DNA of 64,000 nt from Gigaspora rosea (taxonomy: Eukaryota > Glomeromycota > Glomeromycetes > Diversisporales > Gigasporaceae). Below the pieces are notes generated by a model. It was not told the origin of the DNA. It worked only from the letters and a program-made list of their open reading frames with translations, and did no database searches. Location of the stretch: assembly GCA_003550325.1 (NCBI GenBank), contig QKWP01002113.1, forward strand, positions 1 through 64,000. Direction: 5' to 3'. Positions 11,740 to 20,540 of the stretch are shown piece after piece. The position numbers and the translations under genes are program-made. Positions within the stretch are counted from its first letter, which is position 1. Every line of letters starts with the position of its first letter.

Positions 11740-11865
11740 ATTTCCATATTGGCCGAGAATAAAATTTTTTTATTGGTCAGATCGATGAAAATTTAAAACA
11801 ACGTAAATTACCATATTGGTCAAAAATGAAATTTTTTTATTGGTCAGATTGAAAATATACGTTTT
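11740..11865. repeat. Direct duplication, 2 x about 57 bp
   Basis: The phrase CCATATTGGYC...AAATTTTTTTATTGGTCAGAT occurs at about 11743 and again at about 11811 in the same orientation. Confidence 0.5.
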
Positions 11866-12540
11866 TAAGATTTGCGTAAACTAAAAAAAAAAAAATTATA
11901 ACTTCAGGCAAAAATCATTTCAATAAAAAATACATTACTTCTCAATTGTTGTTGCTACGAACTCAAATTCTGAGCAAAGTCCGAAAGTTCTGTTTAATTA
12001 TCTGCTGGAGTGCAGGCTGCTCTCTACACGTTAGGTCTTATTTTACTATTGGATCTTTTTTTGGTCAACGATCCCTTAAATTACTATAAATTAGAAAGAT
12101 GACATGTCCGTTACCATAAAGTACCCTAAATTTAAAAGGCTAGTATCAAAGTTTGCGCCCAACCAATTACTTATTTTTTACGTCATGTATTTCGTATATA
12201 CTAATGCCATATAATAGAAATTATATTAAGATCGCATCAGTTAAATGACAATCTAGCCCTAACTGATCGGTCAATAACCGTTAAATTTTAGGATAATCAA
12301 AATTAACCCTAACGACTAATAGCTCTAATTAAAAAGTCGTTACATTAAACTTTTAAGAGTTAAATTATGATTATCCGTATGGCCTAAGCTCTAAGAATAT
12401 CAATTGACTTTAATCACATGTAATAATAGACACTCAAATTAATATTGTATTAGACTTGATCGAGTATATCATTTTCCCATCAAAGTTACCCAATAAATAA
12501 ATACGTCACTTTGAACATTTGTAAAATTGGATCAGAACTC

Positions 12541-12549
12541 TATATAAAA
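12541..12549 (+). promoter_or_regulatory. TATA box upstream of the GTPase-MACPF-Hint locus
   Basis: TATATAAAA lies 100 bases before the ATG at 12649, in a stretch otherwise lacking upstream starts. Position and sequence fit a core promoter. Confidence 0.35.
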
Positions 12550-12648
12550 CAACGTTGGTAATAGCATCTTCGACTATCTCTTCTAATTATAAAACATAAA
12601 AGAAAATAAACATATTTGATAGTTAAATAAAAAGGGCTTTTTCCAAAA

Positions 12649-13596
12649 ATGGTTGATATAAAAAATGTACCAATAGTAATACCATTTGAAAACAAACCCA
12701 AGAAATTGCACAATTACCTTCATCGGGAACAGGATGAAGTTGGGAATATAAATTATTATGAACATGAAGGGATCCTTAGTGCATTTAATGCAATAGAAGC
12801 TAAACTTTCTCCTAACTGTGCTTATATTCTATTGCTTGGTATGTCGGGTGCTGGAAAATCTTCAACAATTAATTCATTGTTTGGTAAAGAAATCGCTGCC
12901 ACTGGATTCGGGAAATCTCAAACGAAAGACACAATCGAATTCAAAGATCAAATTAATGATTCACGTTTAGGAATAAAAAATCTTGAAATAAGCATTATTG
13001 ATGGTCCAGGTTTTGAAGACACAAAAGGAATCGAAGAAGATGCAAAAAATATTTTATGCTACAAACGGTTTTTAGAAACACACCCTCAACTTTCTTCAGT
13101 CAGACCAAACATTATCATGATAATTGCAAATATAATAGACACTCGCCTCGGTAATTCAGAAAATATGGAAACACAATTTGCCAGAATGTTAAAAGGAATT
13201 AAAGTCGGTCTTGGTGATAAAATTTTAGATCATAAACGACCTTCAGTAATTTTTGTATTAACGCATCTTCAAAGTCTCCCACCTGGAATACTAAAGGAAC
13301 GGGAATCGCTTCAAATAGCGTTAGTGAAAAAAATGTCAGCAAATGTTTTAGGTATTATTGATCCACCAGAAGTTACTGTCAAGAATGATCCAGCAAATTG
13401 GGGTTTAAAACGTGATGGAGACTGGTATGTTATGAGCAATGGTGAAAAGCATCCACTCAATTTGTTTAATGCATCGATTAATCTCTGTAAAAAGTTGAGA
13501 GATAATATTGGACAAGAAGCCATTTCGATGTATTTTTTTAAAGCTGCAACTTCAAAAACTGTTAAATCTGGGCATAAATTCTCTGCTATGAATTAA
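12649..13596 (+). CDS. AIG1/Toc34-like P-loop GTPase module
   Basis: This is the N-terminal module of a multidomain protein and reads open for 315 residues. The G1/Walker A motif GMSGAGKS is at residues 64-71. A TGFGKSQT segment (about 85-92) fits switch I. G3 is DGPG at 118-121. The G4 position is THLQ at 205-208 followed by SLPPG, closer to the Toc34-type 'THxQ' than to a Ras-type NKxD. It should bind and hydrolyse GTP; AIG1/GIMAP/Toc relatives act at membranes. The frame ends at TAA (13594-13596), but coding sequence continues at once in a frame shifted by one base (overlap 13578-13596), so the natural product probably ran on into the MACPF region. The break may be a real mutation or an assembly error. 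Family assignment rests on motifs. Confidence 0.75.
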   Translation: MVDIKNVPIVIPFENKPKKLHNYLHREQDEVGNINYYEHEGILSAFNAIEAKLSPNCAYILLLGMSGAGKSSTINSLFGKEIAATGFGKSQTKDTIEFKDQINDSRLGIKNLEISIIDGPGFEDTKGIEEDAKNILCYKRFLETHPQLSSVRPNIIMIIANIIDTRLGNSENMETQFARMLKGIKVGLGDKILDHKRPSVIFVLTHLQSLPPGILKERESLQIALVKKMSANVLGIIDPPEVTVKNDPANWGLKRDGDWYVMSNGEKHPLNLFNASINLCKKLRDNIGQEAISMYFFKAATSKTVKSGHKFSAMN

Positions 13597-14567
13597 ATGA
13601 ATTGAATAATATCAACCAACTGGTAAATAAATTATCAGCAATTAAATTGGGCGTAGATGATTCTGAAGTAAAAAAAATCATAGATAACAAATTCTCATCC
13701 TTGTCCATGGAAGCAAAAAAAGATTTAGGTGATGGAACACCAAATAAGGTTGCAAGCTTTCTTAAAACAAATAAAATATATTCAATTCAGGAGATTCCGA
13801 ATGGTGACGAATTTCTAGAACTCTTTGCCTATTATCCTCGAAATTCAGCAAATTTATTACCCTTCTTGAAACAAACTTTTCAACGGGAAGCAACAGAAAT
13901 ACATATTTATCCCGAGGTTGGGAAGTGTTACAATATTTTCAAAGATAGTATTGCTAGCTTTTCTGTGTTTCAATTTGAAGAATATACAGTGTCTTCTATG
14001 GGGTCTAAAGTTCCTCCTGAAGTGTATATTATTAACATAAATGAGAATTTCACACGGTGCGAGTTGTTTAAAAACAAGCAAGACTATGCTCATAAAAGAT
14101 TATCTGATCTGGGTCTCTCAATAGATTCGTCATTTACCTTCACAAACTCTGATTTGCGTCATGGCTATTCACTTAATTCATCAGAACCAACATTTTTAAT
14201 TGAATGCCATTGTTTTAAGTTTACATTGAAAATTGACAAGCTGAAATTAGCACAACACTTTAAAGATGATATTGATGCTCTTCCTTCTACTTATGACAAA
14301 GGAGATGAAGATAATCTTAATAAGTGGAAAAACTTTCTGGAAAAATACGGAACTCATGTTATTCAGTCAGCTTGGGCTGGTGGTGATTGTATTGCAAAAT
14401 TAAAGGTAGCACAATCTGATGTAAACAATCATAAGCTCATCATGGCTCAATTAAAATCTAGTATTTTTAATATCGGGACACAACTCAAAATTGAAGAATT
14501 TAAAAATAATGAACAAGCAATAAATGTGGGAGATCATAATGAAATCCAGATCAAAATGAAATTATAA
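13578..14567 (+). CDS. MACPF domain, N-terminal part (same locus, shifted frame)
   Basis: This is open in the frame one base off the GTPase module. It begins with a Leu/Asn/Glu-rich helix (ELNELNN) and has no ATG of its own at the junction, so it is best read as a continuation and not as a separate gene. The diagnostic MACPF motif YGTHVIQ...GGD is present (around 14346-14387), preceded by the usual 'KWKNFLEK' helix. MACPF is the pore-forming fold of perforin, complement C9 and fungal relatives. The frame ends at TAA (14565-14567) inside the domain; the C-terminal part resumes at about 14742 after a segment containing telomere-like repeats. Pore formation is family knowledge. Whether this copy is active is unknown. 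Confidence 0.7.
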   Translation: MLCYELNELNNINQLVNKLSAIKLGVDDSEVKKIIDNKFSSLSMEAKKDLGDGTPNKVASFLKTNKIYSIQEIPNGDEFLELFAYYPRNSANLLPFLKQTFQREATEIHIYPEVGKCYNIFKDSIASFSVFQFEEYTVSSMGSKVPPEVYIININENFTRCELFKNKQDYAHKRLSDLGLSIDSSFTFTNSDLRHGYSLNSSEPTFLIECHCFKFTLKIDKLKLAQHFKDDIDALPSTYDKGDEDNLNKWKNFLEKYGTHVIQSAWAGGDCIAKLKVAQSDVNNHKLIMAQLKSSIFNIGTQLKIEEFKNNEQAINVGDHNEIQIKMKL

Positions 14568-14741
14568 TATAAAATCTCAAAAAATAATTTTTTTTTGGGT
14601 GCATTTTTTAGGGTTAGGGGTTAGGGTTAGGGTTCATTTTAAAATAAAGTTATAATAAACAAGTATTTGTAGGGTTTAGAGGGGTAGCAGGTTTACGAGA
14701 AAATATAGATTTCATTTTAAATTATGATCTGCGACAATAAA
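14568..14741. other. Intervening segment with TTAGGG-like repeats splitting the MACPF domain
   Basis: About 174 bases separate the two MACPF halves. They contain GGTTAGGGGTTAGGGTTAGG (near 14612-14632) and have no open frame. It could be a long intron (an acceptor TAG near 14740 is plausible; I find no convincing donor) or a short insertion. At about 174 bases it would be roughly twice the length of the introns I can place in neighbouring genes. Confidence 0.5.
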
Positions 14742-15180
14742 TACTGCTAGTTTAATTATGCATGGAGGATATCCTAAATATCACGCTTCTACACTCAATG
14801 ATTTTAAAAGTGAAAAATGGCTAAATTCTATTAAAGTGAAACCAGCTGTTTTAAAAACAAAATTCGATCTAATTCCAATAGATATTGTTGTTGGAAAATA
14901 TAAAAGTAATATTCAAAGTCAAATGGACAAGGTTATGAAGGACTTATTTGATGGTGAATTGACTGTTATTAAGCCCACAAACCATGAAATTACTGAAGGA
15001 TCTTCTCCCAGTAATCGTGAAGAAGCTACAAACTCTACGAAGCCTGATGGTACATGTCTTAGGTCGGGAACTTTAATATTAATGGCTAATGGTACTAAGG
15101 TTGCCTTAATCCGGGAGATATGGTCGTGGGCAAGAATGGAATGCCATGTAAAGTTCTTGGAAGAAATGAAGTATTACTAG
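14742..15180 (+). CDS. MACPF C-terminal part and start of Hint domain
   Basis: This frame resumes MACPF homology (HGGYPKY...STLNDF, then EKWLNSIKVKPAVL and LIPI, the typical end of the domain). After a polar linker rich in Glu, Ser and Thr it reaches GTCLRSGTLILMANGT. The Cys codon at 15055-15057 with following SGT...MANGT matches the N-terminal block of Hint domains (Hedgehog/intein/Vint), in which this Cys is the self-cleaving nucleophile. The frame derails near 15110: PGDMVVG, which should follow within this block, is in another frame, and a few expected residues seem missing. The stop at 15178-15180 is therefore not natural. Confidence 0.65.
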
Positions 15181-16013
15181 GAAATAGATATCTCTATGGT
15201 TTTTCTTCTGAAAAAATGGCCTTTTTTACATCAGAACATCTCTTTGCTACACAGAATGGTGCATGGACGTATATTGATCCAGATCTTTCTCGTTTAATTA
15301 ATCCTCAGAACGTTACAAAACAAATCTATAAAATGCAAGATCATTGTAAAATTCTTCGGTGGAACGGAAAAACCACTGATTTAGTAATGGTCAAAGTTTT
15401 CAAGTCTTTAGAGAAATTTTCTCCTACTATGAAAGTTCATTGCTTGTTAGTAGAAGACAGCATTTTTATTGCGAATAATTATGTTACACTTGATAGTATG
15501 CCGGACTTGTTTGCATGGCCAGCTGTGTCAATTTGTTTGGCCTCATTGATGTTTGTCGAGAATATGCATCGATTCCTTGAATGTTTTCCTACAACTGAAT
15601 CTCTCGATGATGCAGAATATATCCGAGATCTTTCTTATAAAATTGTTACAGAATGGAAACGGCTTATTAAAACACAATTCTTTTGTGTGAATTTGGACAA
15701 TGATAACAATGATAAAAGAAATATTAAATTATCAATAGAAAAATTTAAAAACTTGATTTGTGGTGATCAGAGTTTCTTTCAAGAAATACTTAATAGGCCT
15801 GCATTCACTTTTCTGGCACAAAATCTTTTTATTCTCTGTGGAAAAGATTTACACGAAGCTCTTGATAAGCTCTTTCGAGATAATAATGACGAGTTTTATT
15901 GCAGGACAGCCGCACTTTTTAAGACTGCCGACTCTCTTATTTCATTACACATGAAGGAATTTTTTAGAGATGTTGACACTAAGATGGATATGGCTAATCG
16001 CACCTTTGATTAG
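15108..16013 (+). CDS. Hint domain (Hedgehog/Vint-like) and C-terminal region
   Basis: This continues the Hint domain with PGDMVVGKNG, then YLYGFSSEKMAFFTSEHLF. T-S-E-H (Thr codon 15228-15230, His codon 15237-15239) matches the catalytic TxxH of Hedgehog-type Hint domains. The segment GAWTYIDPD fits the 'GWKAIDP' run of fungal/bacterial Vint-like domains. CLLVEDSIFIANNYV corresponds to the last Hint strand, but the terminal His-Asn of inteins is absent, so protein splicing is not expected; N-terminal cleavage could remain. About 150 helical residues of unknown function follow, ending at TAG (16011-16013). Upstream frames of the same locus encode the MACPF and GTPase modules. Confidence 0.65.
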   Translation, partial: NPGDMVVGKNGMPCKVLGRNEVLLGNRYLYGFSSEKMAFFTSEHLFATQNGAWTYIDPDLSRLINPQNVTKQIYKMQDHCKILRWNGKTTDLVMVKVFKSLEKFSPTMKVHCLLVEDSIFIANNYVTLDSMPDLFAWPAVSICLASLMFVENMHRFLECFPTTESLDDAEYIRDLSYKIVTEWKRLIKTQFFCVNLDNDNNDKRNIKLSIEKFKNLICGDQSFFQEILNRPAFTFLAQNLFILCGKDLHEALDKLFRDNNDEFYCRTAALFKTADSLISLHMKEFFRDVDTKMDMANRTFD

Positions 16014-17303
16014 GAGAATATGTAGATTAACTTTGCACAATTAAAACAAAATTGAAATTTGCAATAAAATAACTCTTAGCATTCTAAAAAAAGGTTTTGG
16101 ATATATAATTTTGATAATTTAGCTTTTGATTTACAATGAATTAAATAAAATATGTTTCTCATTCTGACTGGTTATATATATATATTTAAACTTGAGATTT
16201 TGTCTATCTACCTCCCACTATACTTATTCTTCAACGGCCTCTAGCTGCCGCCAGAGAATGATCTGATTGTTTTATAGATGAACATCTTGAATATGTTATT
16301 AGCAGGGATGTTAATCGGTCTGACATTTTTAATTAATATTCGTCCGATAGCTAAACTTATAGAAAGTTATTTCTCTATTACAGTCTCTAATAGAAATTTA
16401 TCGGTTTTGCATTAGCTTCCAAGTAATTTAGATGGGACCAATTAGGGATCGATAACTCCAGTAAAATAATTTTAGCAGAATTAATTCGTAACTCCGGTAA
16501 AATAATTATATAGAACGATATTTTGTTTTTTAAGAAATATTCAATTGATAAATTAAACAAATGTTTTAAAGTTTTCGCATAACAAACACAAATTGATCAA
16601 ATGGAGCTTATTTATTTTGAATTTAATTAAAAAAAAACTTCATTGAAAAAAACGATATAATTAAAGATAGCTTACTTAGATATAACTTTATAAATTTAAC
16701 TATCAATGTAAATAATGAAAAGATAATATACCTCCATAATAACCGTTGAACTAATTTCAATTTATTATAGTTTCGTCAAGCATCATTAGTGCCAAATCAC
16801 AGATAACCAATCAAAAATGTTTAAACGGACGAACTCTGATTTAGGAGATAGAGATAGAGATAGAGATAATATTTGATCAGTTTTTATCCCTCCTAATATT
16901 ATAAAATGATTTATGAGATCTTATTGGGAACTCATGAATTTAACATCGATTAATTGACGGTACTAGTGTTGGCATTTGGACAGCTGGACAGTCGAATTAA
17001 CCAATGATATCAATTGATTAATTGGATGGAACAACAAATGATATTCATTAGCCTGATTGATTGTCCAATTGTCCAATTGTTGTTCGTTTCGTTATGTAAT
17101 ATTGCATGACGATCATGATTTTGTTAACAAATCGATTAGCTGTTTATTATTAGATTCAATTACCCGCGTCTCACAAGTAGTGGGTAAATTTTTACGGTTA
17201 GTTGTGCCATTTAAACGTGAGAATCTATACGGCATGCATATTTGTGTATCATTATCGTAATGGAACAGTTTAAGATGAGAATATAAATGATTTATTGTGC
17301 ATC
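16014..17303. other. Gene-free spacer with microsatellite and a lone hAT-type end
   Basis: There is no supported gene. A GATAGA microsatellite lies at about 16845-16870. CAGGGATGTTAATCGGTC at 16314 looks like a hAT-type terminus, but I find no partner. Short GGACA/TTGTCC inverted words occur at about 16970-17085. Confidence 0.5.
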
Positions 17304-17477
17304 TAAGGCCATGCAAAGTTGATTTTTCGTTCTGCATTATATGGATATCAAAATTCGGGGCGGACGGACTTTTTTTTTCTAATTTACTGCAAATAGAATA
17401 ATGTTCACATTTAAGGTTTTGCACAACAAGGAATCAAAAAATTAGGCCGGCAGTCATATTTTTCTTGCAGTCCTATC

Positions 17478-18316
17478 CAGGGATGGCAAATAACCTGGTT
17501 ATTTGCCAATTTTTCAAATGACCACTCATTTGAGGTCATTCAAATTTTGGGTCATTTGGAAATGACTCGTGACCAAATGACTATGGTCATTTCCAAATGA
17601 CCGGGGTCATTTGGTCATTAGGTCATTTTGCATAGAGTTGACATCCGAAAATCTTGTATAGAATGCATGTTTTAAATAATACATATATGTTCTATATGTT
17701 CGATTTCTCAATTCACGTCGATTACTAATTATTGACATTTCATTTTACAATCGGTAATTTTTTTAAAAAAAAGTAAATACATTATTTTTTTTTAAAAAAA
17801 AAGTAAATACATTATTTTTTTTTTTAAAAAAAAGTAAATACATTATTTTTTTTTNTAAATACATTATTTTTTTTTAAAAAAAAAAAGTAAATAATTATTT
17901 TTTTTTTAAAAAAAAAGTAAATACATTATTTTTTTAAAAAAAGTAAATACATTATTTTTTTTTAAAAAAAAAGTAAATACATTATTTTTTGTCTAGTGTT
18001 TTTTTTAATCATTTCATACCTGATCTTATGATTCGATTAGAATGTCGGTCTACAACCGGTCTGGAAATGACCTAGTCATTACCAAAATACAAATGGCTAT
18101 CATTCAAATGATTCAGTTATTTATCATGTGTAATAATTTTTATTAGATAGCATCTAGCATAAGAGCAATAATAAATTTTGATTGGCTAAAAGTATTAGAT
18201 AATCGATTAACCAGAGTTAAATGACCTTCTTAAGTCATTTGGGCAGTGAAATGACCAATGACTGGTCATTTGTCATTTGAGTTATTTGGGTCATTTAAAG
18301 TCATTTACCATCCCTG
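17478..18316. mobile_element. hAT-like non-autonomous element, ATGACC subterminal repeats
   Basis: The ends are CAGGGATGGCAAATAACC and GGTCATTTACCATCCCTG, inverted repeats of the CAGGGATG hAT type. They are flanked by an exact 8-bp duplication GTCCTATC (17470-17477 and 18317-18324). Multiple direct and inverted copies of AAATGACC lie near both ends. No transposase is encoded. The middle holds a poly(A/T) minisatellite. A relative is at 45466-45956. Confidence 0.85.
17755..17998. repeat. Minisatellite, AAAAAGTAAATACATTATTTTTTTT x about 8
   Basis: Roughly eight tandem copies of a unit of about 30 bases made of AAAAAAGTAAATACATTA plus poly(T). One undetermined base (N) at about 17855 and length variation of the homopolymers show that assembly of this tract is uncertain. 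Confidence 0.85.
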
Positions 18317-18473
18317 GTCCTATCAGACAATTATGGGAAATTAAGGTCTCCATCGGGTGATACCGGATGAAAATAGCGGGAACAATTGGTATAATTGGGA
18401 TCTAAAAAAAAAAAAATTTGAAAAATGGGACGGCGGGTAATGCAAAACGAAAAATCAACTTTGCGTAGCCTAA

Positions 18474-19946
18474 AATATTAATTTTTTTATTCATACTGTC
18501 GCAAATTCGAATTTGTGACATTAGATTCGAATTTCCCTATTAGTTTACCCCCCACGTTTGTATATAGATCTTCTTTATTTAGTATGGATAATTTTCATTT
18601 CCATTTTTGTATAATTCATTCAAAATCCGTTGATTAACATATAATCGCCCTTTTTGTAAAATCTTCATAACACGTTAGCACGTATGCGGTTAGAATTATG
18701 AAAATTCTAGATAGGTCGTCAAACGTGTTAGGCTTAGCAGTATCATTGTTAATATTGCTCAACCATAATTTGAGATGAATTAATTGCCCAGCGATCATCA
18801 CAATATCACATGACAATCATCCTGCCTGAGTTAGAGTTAGTTAAGAATGTAGTTTCGGCACAAATGACGTCATGATATGTTTATTACGGGATCGTCGATC
18901 ATCGCGTTGACTGTTAAGAAAGATCGCTACCAAAATACTAACCAAAATTTTTCGACCATGTGGAAATTAACCAATAACGAATCACATTTGATGTAACATA
19001 ACACAGTCAGGAAGGCCCAAAACAAATGCTCGCTTTGTCAAAAATAGCTATAGCTCAAAATCTGCATAGAAAAAAAAGATTTCCTTGAACGATTTTACTA
19101 TTGAATCTCTAAACTCTAACATTAGCATAGACCCTAATCCTAACATTAACGAATGAAAAGAATTTTGTACTGTATTACGTTATTGAAAATTTTGAGCGAT
19201 GCTGGGGAAGATTTCTTAGTGTCCCAAGACCGGAACAAAATTTAAGTGGATTCTTGTAACTATATCAGCAAGTACATTTTTACATAAAACCATGTAGAAT
19301 TTTACATAATTTATATTTAAAAATTTTACGTAGACCTATAAAACTTACATATCATAATTTATATACATAAATGTGATTTTAAATAATATTTATTTAACAG
19401 CTATTTAACGAAAATCTAAAATATAAAAATGTGTTGAGTAGTAAATAAGTAAACCGTTAGAATGAAAATAAGAGTTGGGATTAGGGTAAAATTATGAGAG
19501 GAGCATTTTTAATTAGAAATACAACAGGGTTACCCTAGTAAATTTTGCGATATTGACGATTTTTTTCCTTAAAATTTATATAAAAATTTATTTATATTTT
19601 ATAATATATAAAGGTTAAATAATTATATATATATATAATTTATTAATATATAACATTTATATAATTTTTATCAAAATTTTACGATATATAAAAGTTATAT
19701 AATTATATATGTAAATTTATTAATATATACATTTATATAAAATTTTATCTAAATTTCATGATATAAAAAGTAATATAATCATATTATATAAAGTTTATTA
19801 ATACTGTTTATAAAGTTTATGTAAAAAATTTATTTAGATATTTATAGCATATAAAAGTTAACTATAATACATAAATTCATAAATATATGACATTTTTTTA
19901 AAATTATTTTTATATAAGTTTAATTAGATTTTACATAAGGAAAAAA
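18474..19946. other. Gene-free A+T-rich spacer
   Basis: No supported gene. A 22-base palindrome around AAATTCGAATTT lies near 18497-18520. The part 19560-19930 is a low-complexity TATATAAAATTTAT tract. Confidence 0.5.
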
Positions 19947-20199
19947 CTATTGGTACACCATGTGTATGTACACAGGTACTAATTAATTGATTTGCAAATC
20001 CGCGTAATATATAAATTATAAACCAATGTTAAACCCGATTTAAGGTTAGGGTTAGGGTCAACTTTAGGATTGGAAGGGGTTATAGTTTATAATAAAATTT
20101 TGCAAGGAATTTTTTTTGTTAGAGTCCGAAGAGTGGTTTCATAAGCAAAATTTTAAGTTATCATATATACCCGTGTTTATTCACGTAGTGTTCAAATAG
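19947..20199. mobile_element. TIR element with degenerate 32-bp inverted ends
   Basis: The left end CTATTGGTACACCATGTG and the right end CACGTAGTGTTCAAATAG are inverted over about 32 bases with about 10 mismatches. The interior has GGTTAGGGTTAGGG. The element is old and its boundaries are approximate. Confidence 0.5.
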
Positions 20200-20540
20200 T
20201 AATTGCCTTTTTCATATAGTATTCTATGTAATATTTTTGTAAAGTTGTAGATCTATGTAGGTTTTATAAAAAAAATCTGTTTCCACTTACAACAGATATA
20301 TCTGATAAGTACATTATTAACAAAATACAATGAAGATTCCAAATCGGAATCAACATGTGTAATTGGGGTGGACGATATACAATGATCCCTACATTTAGGT
20401 TATGGTTTAGGAAAATCATCGTTTGACACTTGTTCATTGCACAACAAGAACGTTACTTGGTTTCAAATATAAATTTTCTTTTTTTTTTTTTTTTTAACTT
20501 GAAGTTTGGTCGTTTAAAAATCTCTCATTAGACTACAACC

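Larger units (their letters stand above)
17307..18470. mobile_element. PIF/Harbinger-like MITE, interrupted by a hAT element
   Basis: The left end GGCCATGCAAAGTTGATT is inverted at the right end (AATCAACTTTGCGTAGCC) over about 33 bases with roughly four mismatches. Both sides carry TAA (17304-17306 and 18471-18473), the 3-bp duplication typical of PIF/Harbinger. A hAT element (17478-18316) sits inside; without it the MITE is about 317 bases. A second copy of one end lies at 63268-63402 and tandem derivatives at 24120-24530. Confidence 0.7.

Noticed and set aside
12649-13596. Stand-alone GTPase gene ending at 13596
   Set aside because: Coding sequence continues immediately one base out of frame without its own ATG, so the stop is more likely a break than a natural end.
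16314-16335. Complete hAT element starting CAGGGATGTTAATCGG
   Set aside because: No inverted partner with an 8-bp duplication was found downstream.
17113-17424. Minus-strand 103-codon frame
   Set aside because: It crosses the terminal repeat of the PIF-like MITE and shows no domain, so chance openness is more likely.
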